64,000 bases of DNA, taken from an uncultured Bacteroidaceae bacterium (GTDB lineage: Bacteria > Bacteroidota > Bacteroidia > Bacteroidales > Bacteroidaceae). Of the stretch, positions 9,706-18,023 are shown piece after piece (positions within the stretch are counted from its first letter, which is position 1; each line of letters opens with the position of its first letter). The stretch covers positions 24,583-88,582 of the forward strand of contig CAJOLC010000019.1 in NCBI GenBank assembly GCA_905235305.1, in the 5' to 3' direction. Both the position numbers and the translations under genes were made by a program. A model generated the notes under the pieces. It worked only from the letters and a program-made list of their open reading frames with translations. It did not search any database and was not told the DNA's origin.

Positions 9706-10566
9706 TCACTTTGCCCAGAGCAATGTTCCGTCTGAAGACTGTCCTTCCGCATCGACAGACAACTGAGTGACGCGACTGTTGTTGTAGAACGTTACTTCTG
9801 CCTCCCCTTCATCGTTCAACTTGAGGTTGGGATTCCAATAGAGTGTGCGACGATAGTCTTTCTTGTCTTCCGAAGGCTTTTGCTTGCTGTAATCAGGCGA
9901 ATAGAACTGTGCAGGATAGGCAAAGCCAGGAATTACATAGCGGCGGTCGCGATATGTCAACCGGCGGGAGCCACTACGGAAGGGATAGCGGACAAGCGTT
10001 GTCTTAGGCTCGTTGCTGCCATAATACATGCTGTTGCCATACTGTCGAGGACTGTAATCAGAGTAAAAGACATACATATCCCAGACGCCATTGCCTTGAT
10101 ACTCCAGTGCCTCACCAGGGGACATGTCGAAGTCGTGGGTCGAGCGAAGATACTTTCTGACATATATGGAATCCTCCGGTATAGAGTCGCCTCGCATGGC
10201 GAGAATCATTCTTCGGGTAAATCCGACGCCGTTGCGAACCTCGAACGTCTTTTCCTGCCCTTCTCCATATTTCCTTTCAATGACGCCTACGCCGAAGTCT
10301 GCCGTCAAGACCTGCATGAAACCCAATCCTATGAGCACGCCGCTCACGTCGGAGGGCTTGTCTGTGTCGGTCCGTCGCGTATAGGCCGTGAACCAGATTG
10401 TATCGCCAAGTTGATAAGAGGTGTTGTCCATGTGGACGAAGACTTTCTCCTGCGGAATGGTACGGCCAAAGGCGGCTTGCCTCAGAGCGAACTTTTCGAG
10501 GGCCGATTCCTCGGCAAAGGCGAGGATGGGCAGCAGGAAGAAAAGGATGACAATCCTCATCTTCAT
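9706..10566 (-). pseudogene. Internally deleted MG2-like secreted protein
   Basis: The start is chosen at 10566 so that a signal peptide follows (MRIVILFFLLPILAFA). The first about 70 residues (EKVFVHMDNTSYQLGDTIWF) look like the opening of the large Bacteroidales MG2/TonB-plug-associated surface proteins, and the last about 200 (YRRTLYWNPNLKL, FYNNSRVTQLSVDAEGQ) look like their very C-terminus. Those proteins, as I recall them, run to roughly 800 residues or more, but this ORF has about 286. The frame is open across the join, near DVSGVLIGLGFMQV. This suggests a large in-frame deletion or an assembly collapse. Any function would be altered. Confidence 0.6.
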
Positions 10567-10624
10567 GTCGCACATTATGTCCCGCATAGATAGCATAAAA
10601 ATGGTTTACTGCTGAAAGGCGCTA

Positions 10625-10655
10625 CAAATTTAGGAATTTTATTCCTGTTCACAAA
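10625..10655 (-). promoter_or_regulatory. Bacteroidetes promoter for the MG2-like gene
   Basis: On the minus strand, TTTG at 10652-10655 is followed after 19 bases by TAAATTTG at 10625-10632. The spacing is the consensus for the Bacteroidetes primary sigma factor. Confidence 0.65.
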
Positions 10656-10810
10656 GAAAAACGTGCAGAAAGAGCGGACGCCGCACTTTTCAACTTGTCA
10701 TGGAAAAGACTGTTTTGCTTACCTTTTAACACTTCGGTTTTAGACGCTCTACGGAGCAGTTTTGATGGAAATACGTCATCTTTACCGACTCAGTACAGGT
10801 ATTTCATCAA

Positions 10811-10942
10811 CACAATATAGTGCATTGACAAACGCAATAGTGTGGGTTGACAAACGCAATAGTGAGGGTTGAATGACTCGGCACGTTAAGTTGAGCGATT
10901 AAGAACGTCGAATCACCCATCGAAATAGGCCTATCTGACCGA
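10811..10942. repeat. 22-bp-period tandem array in the divergent gap
   Basis: Six units start at 10811, 10833, 10855, 10877, 10899 and 10921. The first three are alike (CGCAATAGTGTGGGTTGACA type). The later ones drift to CACGTTAAGTTGAGC and AACGTCGAATCACCC but keep the 22-base phase and mostly a TTGA at the same offset. The first units resemble the array at 25.88 kb. The surrounding gap (10597-11331) has no gene that I can support. Confidence 0.75.
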
Positions 10943-11260
10943 TTTACTGTCCTAAATCGGAACATGTTATTGCCCTCATCGGGAAGCCAAAAACGTAAGT
11001 CGAACACAATCAAAAGGTTACGAAAATTCAAAAATACGGCGTTCTTTTCGGCCTCGGCAGACGTCGGGCATTTTCGCGCTATTCTCAGCGAGTCGGGAAA
11101 ACGCAAAGTGTCAGTAATCCTTCCTTATTCCGGGCAAAGTGTCAGAATGTCATCACAGACGATTTGCCCTTCCATTATTTCATTATTCCAATTTTAATTC
11201 GTACCTTGACCTACGGTCGAGCTACGGCCTTCGCTCGGAAATAAAAGGAAAAACTTGCGT

Positions 11261-11304
11261 CTTCCCTTTGTATTTCGCTCGCTTTTTCGTACCTTTGCAA
11301 ACGC
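11261..11304 (+). promoter_or_regulatory. Promoter cassette in front of the MATE gene
   Basis: TTTG at 11267-11270, a 19-base spacer, and TACCTTTG at 11290-11297, 35 bases before the start codon. The 44 bases closely match the cassettes in front of hisS and of the coiled-coil gene, including the TATTTC...TTCGTACCTTTGC frame and a CGCTCGGAAATA tag about 25 bases upstream. Confidence 0.85.
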
Positions 11305-11331
11305 TAAGAAAGCAAAGCCTTTCAGGATAGT

Positions 11332-12696
11332 ATGCAACAGCACGTACCCACAGAACTCGGCACGAAGCCCATCGGCCAGCTGCTTTGGCAGTATTCCCTG
11401 CCCGCCATCATCGCGATGGTGGCATCCTCAGTGTATAACATCGTGGACAGCATCTTCGTGGGTCAGGGCCTCGGCGACATCGCCATCAGCGGCATGGCAG
11501 TGGCAAGCCCCTTCATGAACTTGTCGGCAGCCTTCGGAGCCATGGTCGGAGTGGGTGCAAGCACCGTGATAAGCGTCCGCCTCGGCCAAGGAAAGTACGA
11601 GGAGGCACAGCACATCCTGGGCAACACCATCAGCCTGAACATCCTGCTCGGCATCCTCTTCACGCTGGCTTGCCTGCCCTTCATCGACGACATCCTGCGC
11701 CTCTTCGGTGCGAGCGACGTCACCCTGCCCTACGCGCGGGAGTACATGCTCATCATCCTGCTTGGCAACATGGTGACGCACCTCTACTTCGGATCGAACG
11801 CCATCCTGCGCAGTGCCGGCCATCCACGCTCGGCAATGGGATGCACATTCCTTGCCATCATCGTCAACTGCCTGCTCGATCCGCTCTTCATCTTCGTGTT
11901 CCGTTGGGGCATACAGGGTGTGGCGTGGGCCACCGTCATAGCGCAGGCCATCGCCTTCTGCTGGCAGTTGCGGCTCTTCAGCCGGCCCACGGAACTGCTC
12001 CGCCTACGCCGCGGCATCTATCGCCTCAGGCTCGACATCGTCCGCCAGAGCCTTGCCATCGGCCTCAGCCCGTTCCTCATGAACTGCTGCGCCTGCCTCG
12101 TCGTGCTCATCTGCAACAACCGTCTGCTCCAATATGGCGGCGACATGGCCATCGGCGCCTATGGTATTGTCAACAGGGTCGTCTTCTTGTTCTCCACTAT
12201 CGTGTTCGGCCTTTCGCAGGGAATGCAACCCATCATCGGCTACAACTGGGGAGCGAGGCAGAACGACCGCGTGTTCCGTACCCTGCGCTACGGCATACTC
12301 ATCGCCACGGCCATCACCACGGCGGCCTTCCTGACTGGCGAACTCATCCCTGCACCCGTGATTCACATCTTCGGAGCCGGTGAGGAACTGACCGAGAAGG
12401 CTGTCCGCGCCTTCCGCATCATCGTGGTGGCCTTCCCCTTGGTCGGTGCCCAGATGGTCATCGGACACTTCTTCCAGAGTATCGGCCACGCAGCGAAGAG
12501 CATCTTCCTCAGCGTCTCCAGGCAATTGCTCTTCCTCCTCCCCATGCTCGCCCTGCTGCCGCAATGGTGGGGGCTCGACGGCGTATGGCTCGCAATGCCC
12601 GTGAGCGACACCCTCAGCGTCATCACTGCCACCGGCATGCTGCTCTATATGATGAGGAAAATCAAACGCCATGAAACGCATCGGACTGCTGAGTGA
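11332..12696 (+). CDS. MATE family efflux transporter
   Basis: A 454-residue membrane protein of the multidrug and toxic compound extrusion family: two related six-helix halves, starting near PIGQLLWQYSLPAIIAMVASS and continuing with VDSIFVGQGLGDIAISG. These antiporters use Na+ or H+ to expel cationic compounds. Length is typical. The start ATG lies 35 bases after a strong promoter. Its end overlaps the phosphoesterase gene by 26 bases, so the two are probably translated from one message. The substrate is unknown. Confidence 0.92.
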   Translation: MQQHVPTELGTKPIGQLLWQYSLPAIIAMVASSVYNIVDSIFVGQGLGDIAISGMAVASPFMNLSAAFGAMVGVGASTVISVRLGQGKYEEAQHILGNTISLNILLGILFTLACLPFIDDILRLFGASDVTLPYAREYMLIILLGNMVTHLYFGSNAILRSAGHPRSAMGCTFLAIIVNCLLDPLFIFVFRWGIQGVAWATVIAQAIAFCWQLRLFSRPTELLRLRRGIYRLRLDIVRQSLAIGLSPFLMNCCACLVVLICNNRLLQYGGDMAIGAYGIVNRVVFLFSTIVFGLSQGMQPIIGYNWGARQNDRVFRTLRYGILIATAITTAAFLTGELIPAPVIHIFGAGEELTEKAVRAFRIIVVAFPLVGAQMVIGHFFQSIGHAAKSIFLSVSRQLLFLLPMLALLPQWWGLDGVWLAMPVSDTLSVITATGMLLYMMRKIKRHETHRTAE

Positions 12697-13162
12697 CACC
12701 CATGCCTACTGGGACGACCGCTATCTCCACCACTTCGAACAATGCGACGAGATATGGCACGCCGGCGACATCGGCTCGCTGGAACTGGCGATGCGCCTCA
12801 ATGAGTTCCGTCCTCTAAGAGCCGTCTTCGGCAATTGCGATGGCGGAGATTTGCGAAGGCTCTACACCGAAAAGCTCCGATGGACATGCGAAGGAGCCGA
12901 CATCCTCATGACACACATAGGCGGTTACCCAGGCAATTACGACCCACGCATCAGGCGGCAAGTGTTCGAGAAACCGCCCAAACTCTTCATCTCAGGACAC
13001 AGCCACATCCTGAAAGTGCAGTATGATGAGCGGCTGAAACTGCTTCACATCAATCCAGGGGCAGCAGGCCTTCAGGGATGGCACCAAGTCCGTACCCTCG
13101 TCCGCCTCACCGTAGACAACGGAAACTTCAGCGACCTCGAAGTCATCGAAATACCTCGTTAA
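12671..13162 (+). CDS. YfcE/MJ0936-type metallophosphoesterase
   Basis: A 163-residue single-domain calcineurin-like phosphoesterase with all the metal-binding blocks of the YfcE group in order: SDTHAY, GDIGS, GNCDGG, THIGG and SGHSH. These enzymes hydrolyse phosphodiesters in vitro and their physiological substrates are mostly unknown. The start overlaps the end of the MATE gene by 26 bases in another frame, which supports co-transcription. Confidence 0.9.
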   Translation: MKRIGLLSDTHAYWDDRYLHHFEQCDEIWHAGDIGSLELAMRLNEFRPLRAVFGNCDGGDLRRLYTEKLRWTCEGADILMTHIGGYPGNYDPRIRRQVFEKPPKLFISGHSHILKVQYDERLKLLHINPGAAGLQGWHQVRTLVRLTVDNGNFSDLEVIEIPR

Positions 13163-13270
13163 GGCTTTTTATTGCCCTCGAAAACATGTTCTTCAGCATA
13201 AATTAGGGCATTTCTTCAGGGAAAATGACATTTTTTACTACAAATCCTTGCAGGAATGGCAGAAATGTCC

Positions 13271-13278
13271 TATCTTTG
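13271..13278 (+). promoter_or_regulatory. -7 promoter motif for the mini CTD protein
   Basis: TATCTTTG lies 18 bases before the start codon at 13297, with CTTG 20 bases upstream of it (13247-13250) as an imperfect -33 element. Confidence 0.55.
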
Positions 13279-13296
13279 CAACGGATTATATAAGGT

Positions 13297-13599
13297 ATGA
13301 AGAAGTTTTATATCATAACACTCACCTTAGTGATGGCCTTCGCCCCGCTTCCCATCTTGGCAGAGCCAGCCAGTGATGGCATCGAAATGAGCGTATCGGG
13401 CATATCGCTTAGCATCAAGGACGGAAACGTTCATATTGTAGGTGCGAATGGAGAAGTTATGGAGATCTTCAACCTGACAGGTGCCAAGGTTACGACTGTA
13501 CGCATTGACAGCAACGACAAAACCTTTGCACTGAATCTTCAAAAGGGCTGTTACCTTATTAAAGTCGGCAAGATTGTCCGCAAAATCTCCATACAGTAA
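13297..13599 (+). CDS. Small secreted protein resembling a lone T9SS C-terminal domain
   Basis: Of 100 residues, the first 22 are a signal peptide (MKKFYIITLTLVMAFAPLPI, cut near LAEP). The rest is a single beta-rich domain of the form GEVMEIFNLTGAKV ... LQKGCYLIKVGKIVRKISI. That pattern resembles the sorting domain at the end of type IX secretion cargo in Bacteroidetes, but here there is no cargo domain before it. It has its own promoter and is followed by a hairpin terminator, so it is a complete single-gene unit. Function unknown. Confidence 0.7.
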   Translation: MKKFYIITLTLVMAFAPLPILAEPASDGIEMSVSGISLSIKDGNVHIVGANGEVMEIFNLTGAKVTTVRIDSNDKTFALNLQKGCYLIKVGKIVRKISIQ

Positions 13600-13612
13600 C
13601 AGCCTTCTTTTA

Positions 13613-13640
13613 CCCCTCTCCGCAAGAGAGGGGCGTTTTA
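13613..13640 (+). terminator. Rho-independent-like terminator
   Basis: Perfect 8-bp stem CCCCTCTC / GAGAGGGG with a five-base loop CGCAA, followed by CGTTTTAT. It closes the mini CTD gene. Confidence 0.8.
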
Positions 13641-13688
13641 TGTCCGCTGAGATTTAAACCTTCATCTATTGTTCATGTCTAATTTACT

Positions 13689-14231
13689 GTGATGATAGAC
13701 GAGGAAGCACTCAATAGACAACTGCATGAAGCAGCTACCAAAGAAGCAGCTTTCACACGACTCGTACGCGAGTACCAAGAGCCGCTTTACTGGCAGATAC
13801 GCCGAATGGTTGTGGTTCACGATGATGCCGACGATGTCCTCCAAAACACCCTCATCAAGGCATGGAGCGCAATAGACAGCTTCCGAGGCGAATCCCGCCT
13901 GCAAACCTGGCTCTTCCGAATTGCCATCAACGAGTCGCTCAACTTCCTCAATAAAAAGAAAACGGTGCAGAGCCTCGACCAAGAAAACGGAAGCCTTGCC
14001 GACGTGCTTGCCAGCGACAGCTTCTTCGATGGCGACGAAGTGCAAAGACAGTTCCAGACAGCCATCAACGCGCTGCCCGAAAAGCAACGACTCGTCTTCA
14101 ACCTGAAGTACTTCGACGAGATGAAGTACGAAGACATGTCTGACCTGCTCGGCACAAGCATCGGAGCTCTCAAGGCATCATACCATCATGCAGTCAAAAA
14201 AATATCCGCCTTTTTTGACAATTGCGATTAA
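13689..14231 (+). CDS. ECF-type RNA polymerase sigma factor (first of three)
   Basis: A 180-residue group 4 sigma factor. Region 2 is at about 35-100 (DADDVLQNTLIKAW, LQTWLFRIAINESLNFL). Region 4 is at about 125-175 (LPEKQRLVFNLKYFDEMKYE, then the helix-turn-helix LGTSIGALKASYHHAVKKI). The start ATG follows directly after TGTG and uses MIDEEALNRQL; a TTG just before gives a longer listed frame. The two following small genes, a membrane protein and a periplasmic protein, run in the same direction with 33- and 8-base gaps. They probably form its control unit. Confidence 0.92.
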   Translation: MMIDEEALNRQLHEAATKEAAFTRLVREYQEPLYWQIRRMVVVHDDADDVLQNTLIKAWSAIDSFRGESRLQTWLFRIAINESLNFLNKKKTVQSLDQENGSLADVLASDSFFDGDEVQRQFQTAINALPEKQRLVFNLKYFDEMKYEDMSDLLGTSIGALKASYHHAVKKISAFFDNCD

Positions 14232-14264
14232 ACCTTTCATATTATATAATATCAAATAGGTAGA

Positions 14265-14612
14265 ATGAAAACTCAAGACTATAAGCAACTGACCGCAGAG
14301 GAGCTGGAGACAAAGCTCTTCGAACGTTTTGGCGCAGAGAACCATTTCACTGTTCCCGAAGGCTATTTCAATGGTCTTTCTGACAGAGTGATGGGTCGCA
14401 TTGCTGAGAGGAAGAACCGTCGCAAACTTATATGGCGATGGGCCGCTGCTGCCGTTCTGGCTGGTTGTGTTGCCGCCGGAGGCATGCTCTTCGAGAGTCA
14501 TTACAAAGCACAGCAGCTCGAAGCAGAGAACATTCAGTACATCGAAGATGCCCTCGACTATTCAATGATTGACAATATGAGCATCGCATCATATCTAACC
14601 GAAGCAGAATAA
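14265..14612 (+). CDS. Small single-pass membrane protein, possible anti-sigma factor
   Basis: 115 residues. The soluble N-terminal half contains FTVPEGYFNGLSDRVMGRI, a motif I associate with the cytoplasmic start of small Bacteroidales proteins encoded after ECF sigma genes. One transmembrane helix (WAAAAVLAGCVAAGGML, about 65-82) follows, then a short acidic tail. Topology and position right after the sigma gene suggest an anti-sigma factor, but I see no recognisable zinc-binding anti-sigma domain. Function inferred from context only. Confidence 0.75.
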   Translation: MKTQDYKQLTAEELETKLFERFGAENHFTVPEGYFNGLSDRVMGRIAERKNRRKLIWRWAAAAVLAGCVAAGGMLFESHYKAQQLEAENIQYIEDALDYSMIDNMSIASYLTEAE

Positions 14613-14620
14613 ACGTGAAG

Positions 14621-15085
14621 ATGAGAAGAATCATACTTACATTCAGCCTTTTGCTTGTCGGAATCATCATGATGGCACAGCGGCCCCAGCGAGGCAAGTT
14701 CAACCCGCAGGAGTTCAAGACAAGGCTTGAAAGCTATGTTACTCAAGAGGCAGGCTTCAATCAAAGCGAAGCCCAAGCCTTCTACCCCATCTATTTCGAG
14801 ATGAAGAGCAAGCAACGCAACCTGAATCATCAGATTTTCCAACTCAAGAGGAATGCCCCCTCAGCCGAGGCTAACGACCAGGACTTTGCCATCGTAATCC
14901 AGAAGATAAAAGACCTCGGCGTGGAAATTGCACAGTTGGAAGTCACCTATTACAAGAAGATGTGTAAGGTCGTTTCACCCGCAAAAGTTTACAAGGCAAT
15001 GTGTGCTGAGGACAAATTCCACAGGGAAATGCTCGAGAACTTTGACGGAGGAAGGAACCGCCAGCAAGGACACAGACCCAGATAA
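14621..15085 (+). CDS. Periplasmic helical protein (Spy/CpxP-like fold possible)
   Basis: Start chosen at ATG 14621 rather than the GTG at 14615. A signal peptide (MRRIILTFSLLLVGIIMMAQ) is followed by a charged, mostly helical 130-residue domain with repeated Gln/Glu/Lys and a basic C-terminus (NRQQGHRPR). Small helical periplasmic proteins behind sigma/anti-sigma pairs often sense envelope stress (CpxP, Spy, RseP partners). The similarity here is of composition and arrangement, so it is only a suggestion. Confidence 0.75.
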   Translation: MRRIILTFSLLLVGIIMMAQRPQRGKFNPQEFKTRLESYVTQEAGFNQSEAQAFYPIYFEMKSKQRNLNHQIFQLKRNAPSAEANDQDFAIVIQKIKDLGVEIAQLEVTYYKKMCKVVSPAKVYKAMCAEDKFHREMLENFDGGRNRQQGHRPR

Positions 15086-15155
15086 CCCGAAACAATAACA
15101 GGCTTTAAGGTAAAAGAAGTTTCGTGGGAAGAGTAGAAAAGTCGACAGATGACTT

Positions 15156-15941
15156 CTACTCTTCTTTTTTTGCCTCGTTCCAAAGCTCATCCATCTGGGC
15201 AAGTGTCATGTCCTTCAGTTGCAAACCAAGTTCCTTAGCCTTCTGCTCCACATAATTAAAACGGCTGATGAACTTCTGGTTCGTATGTTCCAGGGCATTG
15301 TCGGGATTGATGTGGTAGAGACGAGCCGCATTGATGAGACTGAAGAGGAAGTCACCATACTCGGCCGTCTGCCTCTCCTTGTTGTCCTCCCTCATGAGTT
15401 CCGCCTCCAGTTCGCCAAGCTCTTCACGTACTTTCCCCCAAACATCTTCCCTTTTCTCCCAGTCGAAACCAACGGCGCGGGCTTTGTCCTGAATCCGATA
15501 AGCCTTGATGAGCGAAGGCAACGAGCTGGGGACACCGCCCAGGACAGTCTTGTTGCCATCCTTCTCCTTCTGCTTTATCTGCTCCCAAGCCATCACTACG
15601 TCGCCGGCTGTCTTTGCAACGGCATCGCCATAGACATGAGGATGACGGAAGATAAGCTTGTCGCAAAGCTTGTTGCAGACATCGGCAATGTCGAACTGCC
15701 CCTTCTCGCTTCCTATCTTTGCATAGAATACAATGTGAAGCAGCACATCTCCCAGTTCCTTTTCAATGTTTGGGACATCGTCCTTGAGCAGAGCATCACA
15801 TAGCTCAAATGTTTCCTCTATCGTATTCGGACGCAGGCTTTCATTCGTCTGCTTATGGTCCCATGGGCACTTCTCCCTCAGTTCATCCATCACATCGAGC
15901 AATCGCCCGAATGCTTTCAACTTATCTTCCTTTGTATGCAT
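15156..15941 (-). CDS. mazG: Nucleoside triphosphate pyrophosphohydrolase
   Basis: The start was moved to ATG 15941 (MHTKEDKLKAFGRLLDVMDE). The upstream 52 codons of the listed ORF are unlike any MazG. The protein has the two tandem MazG domains of the bacterial enzyme: the first begins REKCPWDHKQT and contains EELGDVLLHIVF, the second contains EELGELEAEL and YGDFLFSLINAAR. MazG hydrolyses (d)NTPs to monophosphates, probably cleaning the nucleotide pool. It is a single minus-strand gene between plus-strand sigma genes. Confidence 0.93.
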   Translation of the reverse strand: MHTKEDKLKAFGRLLDVMDELREKCPWDHKQTNESLRPNTIEETFELCDALLKDDVPNIEKELGDVLLHIVFYAKIGSEKGQFDIADVCNKLCDKLIFRHPHVYGDAVAKTAGDVVMAWEQIKQKEKDGNKTVLGGVPSSLPSLIKAYRIQDKARAVGFDWEKREDVWGKVREELGELEAELMREDNKERQTAEYGDFLFSLINAARLYHINPDNALEHTNQKFISRFNYVEQKAKELGLQLKDMTLAQMDELWNEAKKEE

Positions 15942-16154
15942 ATCTATACTTCTATTTCTGCACAAAGTTACACCTTTTTGTGCAAAAAGCCCTTTTAATC
16001 GAGGCTTTTCGTTGCACAAACAGCAAAAAAGTGAAGAAAAACTTGCAAGAGTGAGGAAAAACTCAGTACTTTGCGTCGTCAAAACATTAAAAAACACACT
16101 TAAAACCTATTGCCTATCGACAGACATTACTCCTAAACCAAAGTTTGAGACGTA

Positions 16155-16745
16155 ATGAACAACTTATCTGCAATGACCGACCATGAGTTGGCCAGATTGT
16201 ACGAAGAAGGTAACGACAGTGCATTTGATGTTTTGCTCGCCCGGCATCAGGCGTATATCTATTCCTATATCCTCTTTTTGGTGAAAGACAGCGATGTGGC
16301 GAACGACTTCTTCCAAGACACGTTCCAGCGCGCCATTATAGCCATCCGCAACCACAAATATCAGACAAACGGCAAGTTCAGTGCGTGGTTAACGCGTATT
16401 GCACACAACCTGATCCTCGATCAGGGACGCAAGAGCGAGACCACACAGACTGTTCGTGAAGATCAAGTAGCGCCAAGAATACTCAACAGCATGCGGCTGA
16501 GCGAAGCTACTCGAGAGGATGAGATGATAGACAGTCAGACGCGAGATCACATCCGTCATCTGCTCGACTACCTTCCCGAGCCGCAAAGGGAAGTTGTCAT
16601 CATGCGTTTCTATGAAGACCTCAGCTTCAAGGAGATTGCACAGCTGACTGGTGTCAGCATCAATACAGCCCTTGGCCGCATGCACTACGCACTCATCAAC
16701 CTGCGCAAGCTCATCGGAAACCGGCAGTTCAGCCTTGTAGGCTAA
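16155..16745 (+). CDS. ECF-type RNA polymerase sigma factor (second of three)
   Basis: 196 residues. Region 2 covers DSDVANDFFQDTFQRAI and FSAWLTRIAHNLILDQ. Region 4 covers YLPEPQREVVIMRFYEDLSF and the helix-turn-helix EIAQLTGVSINTALGRMHYALINLRKL. No membrane partner follows directly: the next 300 bases are a repeat array. So it may be an orphan sigma factor or controlled elsewhere. GTACTTTGCG lies about 90 bases upstream (16066-16075) but is one base off the -7 consensus. Confidence 0.92.
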   Translation: MNNLSAMTDHELARLYEEGNDSAFDVLLARHQAYIYSYILFLVKDSDVANDFFQDTFQRAIIAIRNHKYQTNGKFSAWLTRIAHNLILDQGRKSETTQTVREDQVAPRILNSMRLSEATREDEMIDSQTRDHIRHLLDYLPEPQREVVIMRFYEDLSFKEIAQLTGVSINTALGRMHYALINLRKLIGNRQFSLVG

Positions 16746-16755
16746 ACAGACAATA

Positions 16756-16890
16756 CACTCGTTAAACAAACACCACAGACGTGTCACCTCGAAAGAAGTG
16801 GCACGTTTAATTTATAAACTTAACACGTCGAATTTGAAAAGATAACACGTTAACTTTGCCAACATGACACGTTAACTTTCTAAGATAGGT
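16756..16890. repeat. 22-bp-period tandem array (ACACGTTAACTTT family) between sigma genes
   Basis: Units at about 16756, 16778, 16800, 16822, 16844 and 16866 share a core AACACGTTAACTTT or close variants (ACTCGTTAAAC, GCACGTTTAAT, ACACGTCGAAT). The phase is 22 bases. No gene is seen between 16746 and 17053. Confidence 0.8.
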
Positions 16891-17053
16891 ACAGGTATTC
16901 TGCAAAACAGCTTAAGCTAGTTGGGCAAATAGGTTAACCTTGTTAAACAAAAAGCAAAACCTGTTTATACATTTTCGCGAAAAGTGGTAATAAAATTGTA
17001 GAGAGAACGAGTACGAATTGAAGATTGAAGATTGAAATTTGAAAGCTAAAGAA

Positions 17054-17638
17054 ATGGGCATTCAGCAGGCAAACATAGACGACTCTGCGCTTATCAAGGG
17101 TATCTTGGATGGGCAGACTGAGTTGTTCCGACTGCTTGCTGAACGATATGCAGAACGCCTACTGAGGATGGTTAGACGGCTTGTCCCCTCGAAAGAAGAT
17201 GCTGAAGAGGTGACGCAGGATGCTCTGCTGGAAGCATACAGGAGCCTTTCACGTTTCGACAGGAAGCAGTCGAGCCTACAAACCTGGTTGATGCGAATCG
17301 CCTATCACATGGCACTGAAGCACTACAGACAAAGCAAAAAGTCCGTCCATATCGCAGATGCTAAGCAAGAATGGCTCAACAACATGACCGACGACGAAGC
17401 CGACGAAATCCTTTCCGACACTTCAACAGACCGACTCTCTTTACTCGAACAAGCCATAGAACAGCTGAAGTCAGACGACAAAATGCTGCTCAGCTTCTAC
17501 TACTACGATGACTACTCAATAAAAGAAATCTCCCAAATAACCGCTCACGACGGAGGTTATCTCCGCTCTCGGCTGCAATGGATAAGGAAGAAACTAGCCG
17601 TAACCATCAAAGCACTTGAGAAGAATGAAAAACGATAA
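17054..17638 (+). CDS. ECF-type RNA polymerase sigma factor (third of three)
   Basis: Start set to ATG 17054 (MGIQQANIDD); the listed start is an upstream TTG. Region 2: KEDAEEVTQDALLEAYRSLSRF and LQTWLMRIAYHMALKHY. Region 4: LKSDDKMLLSFYYYDDYSIKEI, with a helix-turn-helix ISQITAHDGGYLRSRLQWIRKKL. It overlaps the next gene by 14 bases, and that one overlaps the lipoprotein gene by another 14, so the three form a tight operon. Confidence 0.92.
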   Translation: MGIQQANIDDSALIKGILDGQTELFRLLAERYAERLLRMVRRLVPSKEDAEEVTQDALLEAYRSLSRFDRKQSSLQTWLMRIAYHMALKHYRQSKKSVHIADAKQEWLNNMTDDEADEILSDTSTDRLSLLEQAIEQLKSDDKMLLSFYYYDDYSIKEISQITAHDGGYLRSRLQWIRKKLAVTIKALEKNEKR

Positions 17639-18023
17639 CAAACATAAAGACGAAGCCTTGCGTACTGTGATTGAAGGCAAGATGAGGACTTCCGAAGAAT
17701 CAAGGCTTTCTGGCGATTTCGTCGAACGCTTGATGCAAAGGATTGAGGCAGAGGAAAAGGCTGCTGAGAGGCTGCCGGCAAACACCTGGCTGAGGGTCGT
17801 CAGCAGGGTCTCTGCCGTGGCTGCCGTCCTGCTTGTCGCTTACTTCATTACGCTCCATCTACCCTCCTCGCAAAAAACGGAACAGACCTATACATATTAT
17901 AATATGGCATCCCTGCCCAAGAGTAGCACCCTCGAGCAAGTGTACACAAGCCACCGCGGGCAGAAGAATAGCAATCAACTCAGTTACACACAATTCAAAC
18001 GCATGATTTATGAACACAAGTAA
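17625..18023 (+). CDS. Single-pass membrane protein, probable anti-sigma partner
   Basis: Start ATG 17625, overlapping the sigma gene by 14 bases. The N-terminal cytoplasmic part carries LSGDFVERLMQRIEAEEKAAERL, a helix motif found in small partners of ECF sigma factors. It is followed by one transmembrane helix (VSRVSAVAAVLLVAYFITLHL, about 62-82) and a short outer part. Tight overlap and topology support an anti-sigma role. No known domain is recognised. Confidence 0.75.
   Translation: MKNDNKHKDEALRTVIEGKMRTSEESRLSGDFVERLMQRIEAEEKAAERLPANTWLRVVSRVSAVAAVLLVAYFITLHLPSSQKTEQTYTYYNMASLPKSSTLEQVYTSHRGQKNSNQLSYTQFKRMIYEHK

Noticed and set aside
15941-16097. N-terminal extension of MazG
   Set aside because: The 52 extra residues are Phe/Ser/Cys-rich, unlike MazG, and the sequence MHTKEDKLKAF gives the normal family start.
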